From NCBI RefSeq assembly GCF_000213175.1, contig NW_009799102.1, positions 1,325,309 to 1,389,308 of the forward strand: a DNA stretch of 64,000 bases. The letters are read 5' to 3'. The translations under genes were made by a program, and so were the position numbers. The notes under the pieces were generated by a model, which made no database searches, was not told where the DNA came from, and saw nothing but the letters and a program-made list of their open reading frames with translations. Positions 12,545 through 25,100 of the stretch are shown piece by piece. How positions within the stretch are numbered: the stretch's first letter is position 1; every line of letters starts with the position of its first letter. Source of the stretch: Neurospora tetrasperma FGSC 2508 (lineage: Eukaryota; Ascomycota; Sordariomycetes; Sordariales; Sordariaceae).

Positions 12545-13033
12545 CTAACCCATTCGGTGAAGGCCTGTAGTGCTCATGACAGGCCGAGGTGTGTCGCTTG
12601 TTGTCATTGTTGTGGGGAAGACCTCGGGAGGAGACCCTCTAAATGCCGGAGTGAAATCACTAAGGTTGGTGGTCGAGCTGTTGCGAGCGCCCAAAGATGG
12701 ATTGCCGGTATTGAATGTTGAGGTCAATCCAGTAAAGACGGGAGGGGCAACCCAGGTTGATTCGTAGGACAACATGCCATCTAGCGCCCGAGGTACGCGA
12801 ATCTCGAAGCGTGTTGCCGATGGCACCACTTCCGATTCTTCTCCCCGTCCCATTGCCTGTCAGGAGGTCAGCATATGTGGCACCTTATAAGGGAAAAAAG
12901 AAATGCGTGATCTTACCAAGCAGGTAGCACAAGCAGCATAGTTGACCCAGACCCAATTCATGCAGTTGTAAGTGTAAAAGTGCTTGCACCGGTACTTGTA
13001 GTAACCGCCACCTTGACCGCCGCCGTTGCTCAT
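12545..13033 (-). CDS. Small Cys-rich fungal protein (YKYRC-type N-terminus)
   Basis: Two exons on the minus strand, 13033-12917 and 12856-12545, with a 60-nt GT-AG intron (donor GTAAGA; CTGAC branch-like sequence just before the CAG acceptor), giving 142 residues. The N-terminus is MSNGGGQGGG followed by YYKYRCKHFYTYNCMNWVWV, with cysteines at residues 16, 24, 35 and 38 spaced C-x7-C-x10-C-x2-C. I recognise this YYKYRCK..C.NWVWVN..C..C pattern as a short conserved element at the start of many uncharacterised Pezizomycotina proteins; it may bind zinc, but that is inference. The rest (residues 40-142) is Ser/Thr/Pro-rich and probably disordered. No signal peptide or membrane segment is visible. 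Function unknown. Confidence 0.72.
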
Positions 13034-15939
13034 TATGGCTAGTGTTGTAATGTGATTTTTGGAAAGGGACAAGTCTGCAGAAGAATGCTGGTAGAATGTG
13101 GAGTTGAGATATGACAAGTAAGATGTTGAACTGTTTGGGGCGTGTGTGATGATACTCTGGAAAAGAAAAAAGCAATGAGAACAAGAAAACCAGATCACGT
13201 ATATATATATATACATAACGGGCGGCCCCAGAACGACGGCTGCTACGTCTGGATATGGGATATCAGGACCATTCCACAAGGCGAGGGAGGTGAACAAGGG
13301 TGCTCGGAGTCGTGCCGATGGGTATCCGACCCTCACATGGCATGACAAGGGTAACGAGCCCGAGCCTCAAAGACAAGACACTGGGCTGTTTGCTGTCAGA
13401 AGAGATGCCTGTTGCCTTGACATGTCTTGGTATTATTAAGGTGATGTATGTATGTATGTATGGATATGGAGCCATGGTCAAGTTCCACGCTTGTGTTAGT
13501 ACCCTTGTTACTTGGCCTCTTTGGCTGCCGTCTCACGACCCTGGGTCATGGGTACGGAGCCTGATCTGGTGTCAGCCTATACTGTGGACGGGATATAAAG
13601 TGGAAATATGGGACAGGCAGAGTGAAGCTAGCCAAGAGGAAGACGCATGCAGCTTCCAGAACCTCATGACGGGAATTCTGGGTCCAGACAGAGGTCCATC
13701 AAGTACATGGGGGAGCAGGGGCTACCCTATACATAGCTGATACCCCCAGGCTAGCCTGTTTGATCGTGACCATTGGTCCCAGTCTTGGCCAATGCCGAAT
13801 GTTGATGAAACAAAGATTTGGCCGACGGCAAAAGAAGATGTTATGTATTAGCGATAGCCAATGACGCTCGACAAGGATACGAGCGGTGTCTGGACAGCCG
13901 TAATGGCGAATGGATAGGATGGTGCCATGGGGGAAAAACCGTCCAGGCAGGAAGAAAAAAAGAGAGTAGTGCACAGAGAGAGGTGTTGGTATATAACAAT
14001 GGAACCGTCACATCGAAACCCCACCATGGCACCTCGACAGGTTGTTTTTGAAGTGGCATGATACGTCGGTAGACAATGCTGAGTGGCGGCGGTGGAAGCC
14101 ACCCACAGTCCTCAGGGCGTTTCCTCTCCATCTCCAATGCCGAAAGACTGCAATCCTGAGACATGATAGACGTGATGAGCATGTGAGGGGGACGGGCCGG
14201 GGAGACAATCACGCAGTACGCGATGTTGCACGACCAGACGAGTATAGTCCATGCGGGCCGTGACGGGACGGGATGACCACGGAAATGGTCTCTCATTGTA
14301 CACTCATTCGTTGTTGAGGCTGAGATGTCGGATCCAATGGGGGAATTTGGATTGTCTCGTGTTGGTTGGCGGCGGCATGTGGGAGACGTTTCAATGTGAA
14401 GATTGGAGGAATTGACACCGCGATTGACAGTCGCACAAGAGACTGGCCCTTTCCCTTCCCCGCTGATGATTTAGCGGAGCTCTCGATCCGGGTCTCGGCC
14501 CAGCTGCGGATTCTCATTGGTTCAAGAGAGTCCCTTACTGTTCATCTGAGCTCAATCGGGTTAAGTCAGGAACAGGTACCGAGAGCTAGATTGTTAAGGA
14601 ATTCCCCTTTCTGTGTCCACTGTTCAAACAACCACCTCGATTTGGAAACTTGTTTCTTCATCCGTCGTTGCAATCGGACCAGAACATTACCCCTGGAAAC
14701 CGGGCTGGCTACATTGGGCAAGGTATCACATCCACGATCAGGCACCAAAACACCTCTGGCGAGCACTATGCACTATTCCGGACACCCTATCCCTTCATTA
14801 CACGACACCCAAGTGGTGACGGCTATTTGCTTGCCTTCTAGAAGCCCATGTGTTGCACAGCATAACCTCTTCCCCCGTCGCTTTCACCATCCTGTCTAGT
14901 GTATCTATCTTGCCCCTCATCCGTCACCAGCCGATCTCGAGCTCACCGATGGATCTCATCACGAGCAAGAGATTGGTGCTTCCAAATCTCCCGTCAAAGA
15001 CATGAGATGCTTTCAAGAGCTCAGCTGCCGTTGACATAGGATGATCATCTGCTCATTGTGGCAAATCTGCCCACGTTGCTCACCTTCTTCACGGCTTGCT
15101 AAGTTCATCTGGAGGGAGCCTCTTCCCACAACGGCAGCGACGAATAGACTATAAGTAGCGTAGGCAGATAACACTATAATGCCGTTGTCTGATAACGCGA
15201 CCCCCAGCCTCAACCAACGTACACCACTCATTGTTTGGTAAACTTCATATGTACTGCCCGACGTCGCTCCATTTTCCATTGCTTAGTTCAGGCAAAGATT
15301 GGACGGATATATATCGTTAACCATTCCTGCCAAGTCTTTGGTGTCGAAGAAGATGGTCTTCAACTCCTGACTTTCGCACCATATCAAGCTCTGATGCTGC
15401 TTCGGCAATGCTGCATATGATATGGCGGACATGCCCATAATCAAGCTGCACGCCATTACTGCAGCTGTCAAGCAGAGAAAACGAATGGGGGAATTACCCA
15501 AGTGCAAGCAGCCGGTGGATGGCATGGGTAACGATATTCTTCCACAATGTTCAAACCGCAAGTATCCATCCAGCACGTCTATGGACTACCCTGCCAAGCG
15601 GATTAATGGGTTACATGGCATCAGCCTCTCCTGTCGTTGACTCCAAGTTGTCCTGTATCGCTGGACTTACACTACAAATACACATTGCCGGCCTGTGTAC
15701 GCTTGCAATGTAGGGGTTGGGGTTACTGGAGGCCTTCAAGCTCAACTGTGTTTTTTGTGACCACTCAGGTGAGGCGGAAGATTTCCCGGTCTTGGCATCG
15801 TGACCGCGCGTTTCAATGTTTAATGGCTTCGCCCCAAGACGCGTCTCGCCTGAAAGTCGCCGCCCCGCTTCAGCACGGCAACATCATCAGCTACATTATA
15901 CAATTTTTCAATCATATCTTCAGAATCACATGACCGGAA
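13034..15939. other. Shared upstream region of the Cys-rich and AT-hook genes
   Basis: The two flanking genes diverge from this 2.9 kb block, so it should hold both promoters. It contains a (TA)n run at 13200-13213 and a TATG run at 13445-13462. Several frames of 60-180 codons exist on both strands, but none has a recognisable motif or a coherent frame. A copy of ACATGGCATG-type words recurs but I found no long repeat. Confidence 0.5.
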
Positions 15940-16003
15940 ATGGCTCCCATGAGGGAAATAGCCGCGTCAGATGATGAGGGAAGCGACTTCGACCACATCG
16001 ACA

Positions 16004-16035
<32 letters not shown>

Positions 16036-18465
16036 ATCCAAGACGCGACTGTGCAGCACAACGAAGCCCAGGAAGGACACCAAAGTCTCCATGATGGTAG
16101 CAACGTCTCGACGGACCTGTCCTTCTTCCAGCGCGTCTACGACGAACAAAAAGCCGTTGCAAGCGCAGGAACATACATCGGCACCAACGTCACGACACAA
16201 GGGCACCACCAGCCCGCCTCAAAGAACGACCAATCCTCCTCGATAACCGATCCCGTACCCGCTAGCCGTCGACCGTTGAAAAGAAAGATTGGCGATAACA
16301 TTGTCGACCTGACCGAGTTTACCCAGGTTACCACTCCTAGAAAAAGCGGTAACGGGAAAGAAAAGACCAACAAAGGCGTAGCTACGAGTGGTACACTACA
16401 AGAATCCGGCTCGGTACAACAGGCGGTACGCACATACGGCAAGCGAAAGCAAGCCGAGAGAACACAGCCAAGCCCCGAAACAAAAGATGAGATATCGCGG
16501 CAATCAATCGTTCGAATCGACCCCTACGAGTTCCCTGACGACGGAGACGATGACTATACAATCCCTTCAATCCCCAAGAAAAAAACAAAGGCAACAGCGA
16601 AACGCGCTTCGCCCACCTCAGCCAGCAGTCTCCCCGTGGCACATCCAAATGCAACTCCTGATCGCGATGACATCAGCTTCATCCCACTTCCCCCGTCCGA
16701 AAATGCACCTTCTTCCATCGTCCAGATCCGTAGCTACCAGAAACCAATATCAAGCGAAGAGAATGTCCCGACAAGCAGCCTATCTGCCACTGCGCCGCAG
16801 CGTCTATACATCGCTCCCAGTACCCTTACAGCCAGCCAGAAAGAAGAATACAGAATAGTCAGCTTGTCTACGCAGGGCACACAAGATAACCTGGCCACAC
16901 AAGACAATTTGGCCCCACAAGAACACATACCTCCAGAGTCTTCGCTACCTGCTGTACCGCCATCAGATCCGTATCCACACCAAATGTTCGGAGACGGACT
17001 ACTATATGCCGGGGCCGGGACTGCATACAAGTCAAGTGGCATGACTACTGTTGTGCCCTCTAACCTCAGTGACTTCATACGCCGCGGCAACGGTGATGGT
17101 GCGCTGGATGCCGCAGCGGCTGCGGCTATGACTCTGACATCGGGCTTGGGATCGGGCAGTTTAGAAATGGGGACTCCGGCGAGAGTTAGAACAACTTTTT
17201 CGGCGTCTTCTCCGGATATCATTGGCGGAGCATCGCCTGGAACTCGAAGAAGTGGAAGGAAGAGGAAGGCTAGTCAGTTCTCTGAGCAAGATGCGACTGA
17301 GAATAGCCCCTTGATGCGTAGTCAACTGGCAGAGGTTCGGGAGATGAGTGCAGAGGAGAATGCTGATTTCGCTCCTGGCGCAACGGATACTCCTCAAGCG
17401 TCCGAAGTTCTCGGCAATGATCAGTTGCAGAATGGACAGATTACCGAGCAACATACTCATGCTACTTTGCCCAGTAGTACCGTCAGAAAGAAGAGAGGGC
17501 GAAAGAAGAAAGAAGCCGTCCAAATGGTGACTGAAGAGGATGCTGTCCTGGACAATAGCTTTGAGGCTACCGAATATGAACAGCAAGAACAGGTCCCAGC
17601 AGCTGCTCCTGAGCCTACGGAGCTTGAACAGCCACCACCAAAACGAAGGCGTGGTCGTCCACGAAAGTCTGACGTTGCTGCCACTCAAATGTCAACCAAG
17701 CAACCGACTCCAGCACCCGAACCGGATGAGGGAGACGAGCTAGCCTCACCTGCACCAACAACAGGCAGAAAAGGGGGGGTTGCCAGCAACACCAACACAA
17801 GAAAACGAAAAGCGTCCGCGCCCATCGTCATAGACGACAGCGAAAGTGATGGAAATCTTTCCGATCCACCAGAAGAGTTGTCAGAAGCTGACAAGGAAGC
17901 CGAAAAGGATTCCATTGAAGCAGAGCTAGAAATACCCCCAAGTGACGAGGATGAGGATGAGGATCAAGAGGAAGAACTTCCCCGTAAGCGTGGACGGCCA
18001 GTAGGAACGGCCGCGGCGGCAGCGGCACCAAGAAAAGGGAAAAGAGGAAGGCCACCAAAAAACAAGGTGCTGCAAGAGGTCTCAGCCTCTTCTGCAAGGA
18101 AGAATAGCCGTTCAAAATCAAAACGCCAGGCGGAGTCGGATTCAGACGATCAGTATCAAGATCAAGACCAAGACCGGAAAAAGGACCTGGAAGAGCAAGA
18201 AGAAGCAGGAGCAGTGACTGAAAAGGAGAGTAACAAGGATGACCGGGGGGAAACTACTCCCATTCCTGATGCAAAGCCTCCCCGATCTCCCGAAACTCCT
18301 ACGAAAGAAGTACATGAGGCCAAGGATAAGGACGTCAAAAAGGAGAAAGAGGTTATCAAGCCGACGAGCTTTTTGTCAACTCAGGGTAAAGTCAAGTACA
18401 GAGTGGGCCTGAGTAAACGGTCAAGAGTGGCGTCGTTGCTGAAGGTGGTTCCGAGGAAGCAATGA
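15940..18465 (+). CDS. Large acidic/basic AT-hook DNA-binding protein
   Basis: Single-exon gene, 841 residues, start context GGAAATGGC. Four AT-hook-like basic motifs built on a GRP or GRK core: KKRGRKKK (about residue 516), KRRRGRPRKSD (568), RKRGRPVG (682) and GKRGRPPKNK (698). These bind the minor groove of AT-rich DNA. Other features: a run of nine Asp (23-31) encoded by pure GAC repeats; two 18-bp coding repeats giving TQDNLA twice (314-325); long Glu/Asp/Lys-rich low-complexity stretches from about 600 to 815; and a compact C-terminal end, YRVGLSKRSRVASLL (820-834), that stands out as conserved-looking in an otherwise disordered protein. Nuclear location is expected. The tail resembles the RAD51-binding end of vertebrate RAD51AP1 as I remember it, which would point to recombination, but this is speculative. 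Otherwise the function is unknown. Confidence 0.88.
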
Positions 18466-18768
18466 TGATGAGAGGGGGCCGTTTGTTTGCCAGTCATTTA
18501 TTCTATTGTATGACGATAGTATTTGCTTGTATATACCACGCTGTCACATTCACCACAAACCTACACAACTCATAATAATGACTCATGCCAGACCTCCCTT
18601 AGCCAACTATATGTACTTATATAACCAACCACTTGAGCTCGATCATCACGTATCTACTACCTAAAACCTTCGCCCAGCATCAAGATCACCATTTTCTTTT
18701 ACCAAGCAACCTCGTTATACTCAACAACCCCCCTCTCTCAACCCCCCCTTCCAAGAAAAATACAATAA
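18466..18768. other. Intergenic between AT-hook gene and small Cys-rich ORF
   Basis: About 300 bp. The second half is pyrimidine-rich and then CAACC/AAG-rich up to the ATG at 18769, as expected of a Neurospora leader. Confidence 0.5.
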
Positions 18769-19095
18769 ATGTGCATCCACACCATAAGCCGCATCCTCTG
18801 TCCCCGCTGCTGCCTCTCCGTCACTCTTACTTTCACCTCCGAAAGCAAGTGTCCCTCGGCCGCCGCCCTCGATGACGGACGCTACGACACTTCCGTTCCC
18901 AAAGAACATTGTCTAAAGTGGACCAATAGGGAAATCAGAATTTTCGGCCAGGAACCGTGTCATAATTGTAAGGACCAGCAAGAGGAGGTGTCGGCGTCGG
19001 TGGGGGGAGGTGAGAGGAGTGAGGGAGGTGAGGGGAGTAAGGCGGGTAAGGGTGATGATGGGATTAAGGCGGGTGAGGGGGTGAAAGGGGGATAG
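18769..19095 (+). CDS. Possible small Cys-rich protein, unknown function
   Basis: Open frame of 108 residues starting MCIHTISRILCPRCC. Cysteines fall in pairs or isolated positions (MC, CPRCC, SKCPS, EHCLKW, PCHNCK), a layout seen in small uncharacterised fungal proteins beginning MC plus spaced Cys. The C-terminal 30 residues are a Gly/Lys/Glu low-complexity tail encoded by GGTGAGGGG-type repeats. In favour of a real gene: a good leader (TCAACAACCCCCCTCTCTCAACC, then AAAAATACAATAAATG), a start placed at the beginning of the Cys pattern, and a position tail-to-tail with rad3. Against: short and without a family I can name with certainty. Zinc binding is possible but unproven. Confidence 0.45.
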   Translation: MCIHTISRILCPRCCLSVTLTFTSESKCPSAAALDDGRYDTSVPKEHCLKWTNREIRIFGQEPCHNCKDQQEEVSASVGGGERSEGGEGSKAGKGDDGIKAGEGVKGG

Positions 19096-19416
19096 GGAGG
19101 GGAAGGAAGATGATGGAGGAGGAGGAGGAGAAGGAGCGAAAGTACTGGAGTAATGGGATGTAACAAGTTTGACGAATAATGGAATTGAGAACTTTGGTAG
19201 AGTTGGAGATGGAAATCAGATAGGTGGGTTAGTCTAGTGAGTTTAGCATAGATAGGCAGTCTGATAACCAGAGCTAGCTTGGCATAGTTTATATCAAGGA
19301 TTGATGGTTAAAAGTGATATGGCGATGAGTTACCGCAGGTCAATCCAATCACAGTTATAGCTCCACAAACCACAATCTCATTCACTTCATCTACTCTATC
19401 CCACTCAAATTGACAA
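19096..19416. other. Convergent 3' region before rad3
   Basis: Contains the 3' ends of the small + strand ORF and of rad3. Purine-rich GGAGGAGGAGGAGAAGG sequence at about 19110-19135 continues the low complexity of the upstream ORF. No other feature seen. Confidence 0.5.
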
Positions 19417-22109
19417 CTAACCAATCCTCGCATCCAGCGCCATCATCTCCGCCTCATCATCCTCATCCATCTCATAATCACTAACCCTATCCCTCTCCTC
19501 CTCGAACCTCCTCCTCTCCTCCTCCTCCCTCCTCTTCCTCTCCCTTTCCTCCACCTCCCTCGCCGTCTTCAGCTCCACAATCATATCCTCCGCCATCTTT
19601 TCCTGATGCCTCTTGAGATCCTCCATTCCCCAAATACTCACGCCCTCCTGATCCTTGGCACTAAACGGCTGCGCCATCTGCTTCAAGAACGCCCGCGCAT
19701 TCCCCACCGCCATATCCGTGCTCAGGTTCGTGTTCGCTTCCAAGAAAGCTTGGTTAATCCACTTGGGCAGCTGCGCGCGCTTCTTCATGAAGCGCCGGTC
19801 CGCCAGCACCATGACTCCGTAATCGTCTTTACCACGCAAGACGCGCCCCAGACACTGCGCGGCGTGGCGCATAGCGTCGAAAGAGAGAAAGTCGTTTTCG
19901 CGGATGCGGTACGTTTCGCGCAGGAATTCCAAGCGGGCCTTGAGGATGCGCGACTCGGTGTACTGGAAGGGCACGCCAATGCATAACACGGTGCGGCCGT
20001 ACTGGTGGTCAAAGTCGATGCCTTCGGAGACTTTACCGCGCGCGACGCAGAGCAAGATGGCGCCGCGGCCGTTGCAGCAGGCGGTGCGGTAAGTTTCGAG
20101 CGCTAGGGAGGTTTCCTGCGCGTCTGGGGTTTCGACCAGGATGAGTTTGTGCTTCCACACTTCATCGAGGATGCCCATGCCTTGCCACATGGAGATGATG
20201 GATTCCATGTACAAGTACGAGGGAAAGAAGACGACCATGCCGTCGGGCGTGATGCGGGCGAACTCGGTAAGGAGGTTGCCGTAGTTGCGCACCACGCTGG
20301 GCTCGTTGCGGACTTGGAAGGAGGTGGAGATGGAGGCCTGGTCGGAGCCGCGGGTGACGATCATGGGGAGGAAAGAGCGGCGGGCGAGGGTCATGGCGTA
20401 GGATTCCTGCACGACGGTCTCGAAGTTGAGCATTTTGGGGTACATTTCAAGGGGGGAAATGGTGCCGGAGGTGATGATGACGGAGCTGAAACGGTCGAAG
20501 ACGGGCTTGATGGCGATGGCGGCGTCGAGGCAGGTGAAGTGCAGGACTGGGTTCGGGGTCTTGGCCGTGTCGGATTCGTAGGGCTCGAGGATTAGTAGGA
20601 AGCCCTTTTCGTAGGTGGCGACGAGGGTTGCAAAGGTGGCTACTTCTTGGAGGGGCCGGTAGTCTTCAATGTTGGTAAGCTCGAGGGTCCGTACTAGCGA
20701 GGTTAGACGCTCGGCGCAGAACCGTAGCGGTTTCTTCTCGATGAAGGTGTATTCTTTTAGGTGGGCGAGAAAAGATGGTGGCGTTTCGGAGATGACCTGG
20801 CGGACCTTCATGCGGGTCTTGAGGTATTCGATAAATCTCCGGAGGAAGGCAACAAAGTGCTCAGCTCGCCTGATATTGCCGGGGACGGCCTCCTTGAGCA
20901 GATCGTCAGGTAGTGTTGGGTTGGCCATGAAAGCATCCTCCTGTCGCCCTTCATCTAGACCCTTGAGTCCTTCGACTAGCTTTTCGTACTCGGACTGGAG
21001 TTTCTCTTGATCAGAGTCCTTCATCTCGCTGATTTTGGCCTCCAAGTTCTGAGCACCCCTGGTTGCCCTCATCAGTGAGTCCTGGGTGATGTCGGTACTT
21101 AGAGACTCGATGCAGACGTTGTCGATGTTGTGAGCCTCGTCAAAGACGACGATGCAGTCCTTGGATAGATCCTTGGACACGCGCTCGGCGATCTTGGGGT
21201 CTAGGAGGTAGTGATAGGAGTAAATGATGACGTTGCAGTATTGCATCTACACATGAGCTGTTAGTATGTATGGCATTTCGAGCTATCAGATTCGTATCCT
21301 GAGGTGTTGAGAAGAGACCTACCATCCTCCTGGCAGTGAAATAAGGACACTGTTTCTTTTCCTCGCCATACCTCATCAGGCCATCCAGTGTCCAGATTCC
21401 GTTAGGGATCAAGTTATGCGGTTCTAGAAGGTCGAGATTGTCGTGGTAGACGCACGTCTCCACATTCTCCCCCTTTTCCCTCTTCTCCTTGACGAAGCCG
21501 GCCGTCAAGCTGCGACACCTCGCGTCGACAATGGCACCGCTCTTCTCCCGCTTGACCGAGGGGTGCAGACACAGGTTCTTTCGACTTGTCAGACCGAGAC
21601 CGCGAAACTCTTCTTCGTGTCCCAGCCGCTCGGCTCGGAACTTCATGAGTGCTCTTAGCTCAACGAGGGCCTTTTCGATTTCGGACATTGTTCGCGAGCA
21701 GTAGATCAGCTTCCGGTGCTCTGGGTAGTATTGCTGGTAGGCGACAATGAGTGACAAGAGGGTGACGGTCTTGCCGGTGCCCGAAGGCATTTCCAGGACA
21801 CAGTTCCCGCCTGCATCGAGGGTTTCTGTGGGGAGTGGTGGTGGTTAGTGGACGTGTGATGAGTGTGAGCTGTTTGTTGAATGCTCACTTTTCAAGTCCA
21901 CCATGTACGCATATTGTTCTGTTAAGGCGGTCTGTCAGCACTTGTGATGGTATGCCAATGTGGATGAGCTCACATACCTGGATATATCCTTGGGTAAGGA
22001 AACAGAACTGGGAGATCGCTGTTGTTTACCGGCATATTAGTTACCTGGCTTTTTACAGACCAAGAACGCGTCATCTCGGATTCGGCCCTTACTCGATGTT
22101 GAATTCCAT
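19417..22109 (-). CDS. rad3: TFIIH 5'-3' DNA helicase XPD/Rad3
   Basis: ATP-dependent iron-sulfur helicase of TFIIH, essential for nucleotide excision repair and transcription initiation. Five exons on the minus strand: 22109-22093 (17 nt), 22018-21978 (41 nt), 21918-21889 (30 nt), 21825-21323 and 21246-19417; all introns GT-AG; 806 residues. Motifs: N-terminus MEFNIDDLPVLFPYPRIYPE, Walker A SGTGKT at 44-49, four Fe-S cysteines C115, C133, C154 and C189, DEAH box at 233-236, the helicase domain 2 segment GKVSEGIDFDHQYGR, and the Q-x-x-GR-x-x-R motif in QCLGRVLRG. Cys and DEAH positions are within one residue of human XPD as I recall it. The protein is a little longer than typical (about 760-780) because of a charged C-terminal tail (EERERKRREEEERRR then an acidic end). 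The tiny first exons make the true start easy to miss; an ATG at the Walker A would lose the N-terminus. Confidence 0.96.
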
Positions 22110-25100
22110 GGTGGGCGTCTAGTATCACGGCCTTGGATACAGGGACAAAGGGAGGGGATTGAGAATGGCTGCGCGGGCAGCAACGTTGATGAATATCTTG
22201 TTGGCTTTACTATGTCGCAAAATATCTACCGACGCGGGGGTCCAAATGGAGAAATGCGACAGGGCTGATGTTCAATACGATCGGTTGAAATCTTCTATTT
22301 CGATGTTTGGTTTGGTGAGAAATCGAGAAGTCGTGAAATCGAGGTCAACTTTAAGCCATGTGTCTGCACGCTGGAGCTTCTATCTTGGGTCTTGGCGGGG
22401 GCCGTCGTTCGTCTGTTCTTCGATATCCAAAGGTTCCTCCTCCCTCTTGTCTAAGCAACCTCGGGTCTTCCCCTAGACCGCGTATCTCTATTGTTATCGC
22501 GGTATGTATTGCGTTTGTCGTTGTTTAAAACTGTGAAGTCGAGAAAGCACGTGCCAAGGTTGCCTGGCGGTGGCCTGTGGCGATCAGCTTCAGGACAGGA
22601 TCTCAGTGGATTTGATGGGTCAATGATGTGCTGTTTCTGGGAATCCGGATCTGGCACAAGGTCACGCACGGTGATACTTTTACGGTGAGCTTTTGCCGGT
22701 CCGGCACGCGTATTGCCAGCCCGCTGATGCCGGAGCGGCCCACACGCACAGTCATTTCTAGAGCTCAATTGCACTGTGGTCTTCACAAGTACTCGATCAA
22801 CACCACTCACCACTTCACGACTTCATCGTCACTTTCACTTCTTCAGCAGCCTATATATCCATATTTCCTTTGCGCACACATGTTTTCATGCTCAAAACTC
22901 GGTGCACACGCCGCGCTGATAGAGTCAGCCTGTCTTCTTTCGCGACTACAATGCTTTTCGTCTAGCGCAATCGGCGGACTTGGAATTTTCTCAGATTCGA
23001 ATTATACGAGAACTATCAATGTTGGTTAACTTATCGCTGTCAGTATCGCAAATCGCTATCTTGCCCATTATCTATCAATTCACAGGTCTCTTGTCAAAGG
23101 AAGAAATGAAAAAGAACGACCAACGGAAAAGCAGATCCATCAAACGAAAAGCCAAACGAATGGGCAAAAACAAGCCTCAAAAAAGAGAAACCTCATCTAA
23201 AAACGGCTTAGAAACAACGACTGGGGGCAAGAAGATTAATGCCCCCTCTCATTCCAATACCGTCCGTGGAGTACTACGGCGATTTCCAACATTTCTATCT
23301 TCCTCAGTAACAACATGCAGTTTCTCAGCATAACCATTTATGTGGCTGTTCCATAGTTACTGGAACTTAAGAGTTCAAAGTTCCCACATCGACGAGTCAC
23401 CTACCACTCTTCATGGCACGTCAACTGACTGCCAGGTATATTTCCACTTTGGGTGGTGACCTAGATAACCTGACTCTGGTATGCCACCACCGGCGGTTGT
23501 TGGCGCATGAGTGAATACGAGCAGCGACTGTGACGATGGAAGAAAACGGGGCCCATCAAATCGCGTTGGCGCTTGTCTGTTCATTAACCGCCGGTTTGGA
23601 GCAGCAGCAAAGTTCCCAATTCCAAGTAGACTTCCGAAGGATTTTAAACCCCGCCGCGCGGTTGCGATCCTTCGCCCCGGACTTACTTCTATATCTACAC
23701 AGAGGTACTCAGGGTGGGTGCGTGGTGATGGGTGTATGTAGATAGGTAGGCGCGCCCTCGCTGCCGTTGAGTCTAGATCGGGGCGAGGGGAGGACGGAGG
23801 ATTTGAATCGACTCCCGAACGCCTCCTACTTGCATCGAATCGCCTGTCAGAAGAGGTGGGCACCTAGAGGTAGGCAGCCGGGCAGGTACTTATAAGTTGT
23901 TTTAGACGCCGCTGCTGTGGCTGTCAGAACTTTAACAGACTCCTCTTCCCTCCTCTACACGGCGGTGATGATTAGTGATCGGAACCCACTTGGAGAAAGG
24001 AGGGGGGAGGGATAGAAGCTTATAAAGGTGGTTAGTTGGTGTCGGTTAGTGTTGGGCATTGTTTCGGCATTTGCAGTGCCTCCGTATCAACCGTGGAGGC
24101 AACACATTAGTAAAATCAAAAGTGCACCTCATATTTTTTCCGTTGAGGGGAGGAACGATGTGGGAAGGGCGCTAGAGGACGAGAAGTGAGAGTGTGGGTT
24201 GTGAGTCTGGGTACCAAAGGACATCAAGATGAAGTACTTTTTCCTTGCCTTGAGTTGGTTGCCTGTACAAAAGGCATGGTATACCTGCCTCTTTACTGCC
24301 AAAGATGAAGACAGTGAGTGAAAAGGACTTGATTATCTAGGCCCATGGAGCTATCATGACTTGGTTCCTTGACTTGCGATCTTCGAGTATGGATGAGATA
24401 CTCGGATCATTATCCTTTTCAAGTCATACCTAGGCAGCCTTTTGCCAAACTTTACTACTGTAGCAAAGCTGGAGAAAAGAACACAGAATGGACGGCAAAT
24501 CAAAGCTAAACTTCCAGCTACATAGTCGCTTCTCAAAGATTGAGGCTCAGCATCCTCACCATCACAAATTCCACGGCCCCCCACATGGAGGACTTGCTGT
24601 CTCCTTCGCCTCGGTCGACACGGATATATCCGCCCTTTATTTCCAGCTAGCAGAATCAACAGGTCCTTTTGCGTGCGGTTGTTTCTGGTAAGAGCTAAGC
24701 TAAACATACGTCAACACCACCTTTGTTAGCCTGGAAAAGCAAGGGTATTTTGTCCTCATTGTGTGGATGCGTGTGCCATGCAAGAGACCGACTGAGAGGT
24801 TCTTTTACCTTCAAGATAGTATCAGGTACCTCTACGAAAGGTATCACAGGTACTGGTACTGTATGAATAGTATACCTAGACACTGCAATGACAGATGGAG
24901 GGTCCAATCGTCAGCATCATGATACGTACGAATTCGGAGTCTCCCCGTGATGGGCTCGTCTATTTGAGGCACGTTTTTGACCCAATCGAGTGATTCGTGT
25001 CAGCAGGTCGGTCAGTCTCAAGCTCTCATTGCACCATCCACCTTTCATCTCTTTATAGTGTAGTGTGGTCGCCGTAGCACCGGATCTTCCCCGGCTTGTC

